From: Flavobacteriales bacterium
GTDB taxonomy: Bacteria; Bacteroidota; Bacteroidia; Flavobacteriales; Crocinitomicaceae
Assembly (NCBI GenBank): GCA_947375085.1
Contig: CANCEQ010000178.1
Coordinates: forward strand, 1 to 6,320
Length of the DNA stretch: 6,320 nucleotides
Reading direction: 5' to 3'
Shown: piece by piece, positions 6,174 to 6,320 of the stretch
Position numbering within the stretch: the first letter of the stretch is position 1
How the letters are laid out: each line of letters begins with the position of its first letter
Notes under the pieces: generated by a model
Database searches by the model: none
What the model saw: the letters and a program-made list of their open reading frames with translations, nothing else
Told to the model about the DNA's origin: nothing
Position numbers and translations under genes: made by a program

Positions 6174-6320
6174 TGTCTAGTCCTGAAATAGCGTTACACA
6201 AAAAATAACGTTATGAAAGAAGAAGAAAAAAACGTTTATCAAAAACGTACACAGAAAGACTATTCAATGTCCTTCAAACTGCAGATTGTTCAATCAATTG
6301 AACGTGGTGAACTAACAGCT
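6174..6320 (+). mobile_element. Left end of an IS3-family insertion sequence (continues beyond window)
   Basis: An IS3-like OrfA starts at 6213, and the 39 bases before it (6174-6212) have the look of a terminal region: they begin with TG, as IS3-family ends do, in TGTCTAGTCCTGAAATAGCG. The proposed boundary at 6174 directly follows the inverted repeat at 6117-6173. The exact end and the target duplication cannot be fixed because the right end of the element lies outside the window; an end a few bases away is possible. Confidence 0.65.
6213..6320 (+). CDS. IS3-family transposase OrfA, N-terminal part (cut by window edge)
   Basis: The frame opens with ATG at 6213 and stays open to the last base, giving 36 residues. 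After a charged start (MKEEEKNVYQ) comes KRTQKDYSMSFKLQIVQSIE and then RGELTA. This is the start of the helix-turn-helix domain (HTH_Tnp_1 type) of IS3 OrfA proteins, and closely resembles copies I know from flavobacteria, in which KRTQ.DY...FK..VV..IE.GE.T is conserved. OrfA binds the element ends; in IS3 elements the full transposase is made by frameshifting into a downstream OrfB with a DDE domain, expected to the right. The ATG lies in the palindrome ATAACGTTAT (6205-6214), and no Shine-Dalgarno is seen. Whether the element is intact cannot be told here. Confidence 0.85.
   Translation, partial: MKEEEKNVYQKRTQKDYSMSFKLQIVQSIERGELTA

Noticed and set aside
1..6320. Search for a new multi-gene system, defence island or CRISPR array
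   Set aside because: All full-length genes belong to known families, directions alternate, and no regularly spaced repeats or clusters of unknown genes are present.

Overview
The window looks like chromosomal DNA of a Bacteroidota bacterium, most likely a flavobacterium-type organism. It is AT-rich. It encodes a PorP/SprF-family protein, a family essentially confined to Bacteroidota. Matches to the Bacteroidota promoter element TAnnTTTG lie upstream of genes, start codons lack clear Shine-Dalgarno sequences, and the IS3-type OrfA at the right edge resembles flavobacterial elements. No species can be assigned from the sequence alone.

Layout from left to right: (1) the 3' end of a short TPM-domain gene, followed 34 bases later by a second, exported TPM-domain protein with a membrane anchor and a glycine-rich tail. 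(2) A convergent gene on the minus strand for a HI0933/BaiN-family flavoprotein; the short gap between the two holds a hairpin. (3) A divergent plus-strand gene for an Fe/Mn superoxide dismutase with an N-terminal signal peptide; the shared upstream region holds a 14-base perfect palindrome and promoter-like elements. (4) A bidirectional terminator separating sod from a convergent minus-strand porP/sprF-like gene. (5) A 202-base divergent intergenic region. (6) A complete long-chain fatty acid-CoA ligase gene on the plus strand, ending in a perfect 27-base inverted repeat. (7) The left end and first 36 codons of an IS3-family insertion sequence, starting right beside that inverted repeat.

Only the two TPM genes look like an operon. 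The others alternate in direction and are separated by hairpins, so they appear to be single-gene transcription units: envelope protein turnover or assembly (TPM), redox housekeeping (flavoprotein, exported SOD), outer-membrane protein (PorP-like) and lipid activation (acyl-CoA ligase). I see no defence system, CRISPR array, tRNA, rRNA or prophage, and no convincing undescribed multi-gene system. The observations most worth a second look are the perfect inverted repeat over the ligase stop codon with the IS end beside it, the exported SOD with a palindrome upstream, and the unlinked PorP-like gene. No gene-free stretch exceeds 300 bases.
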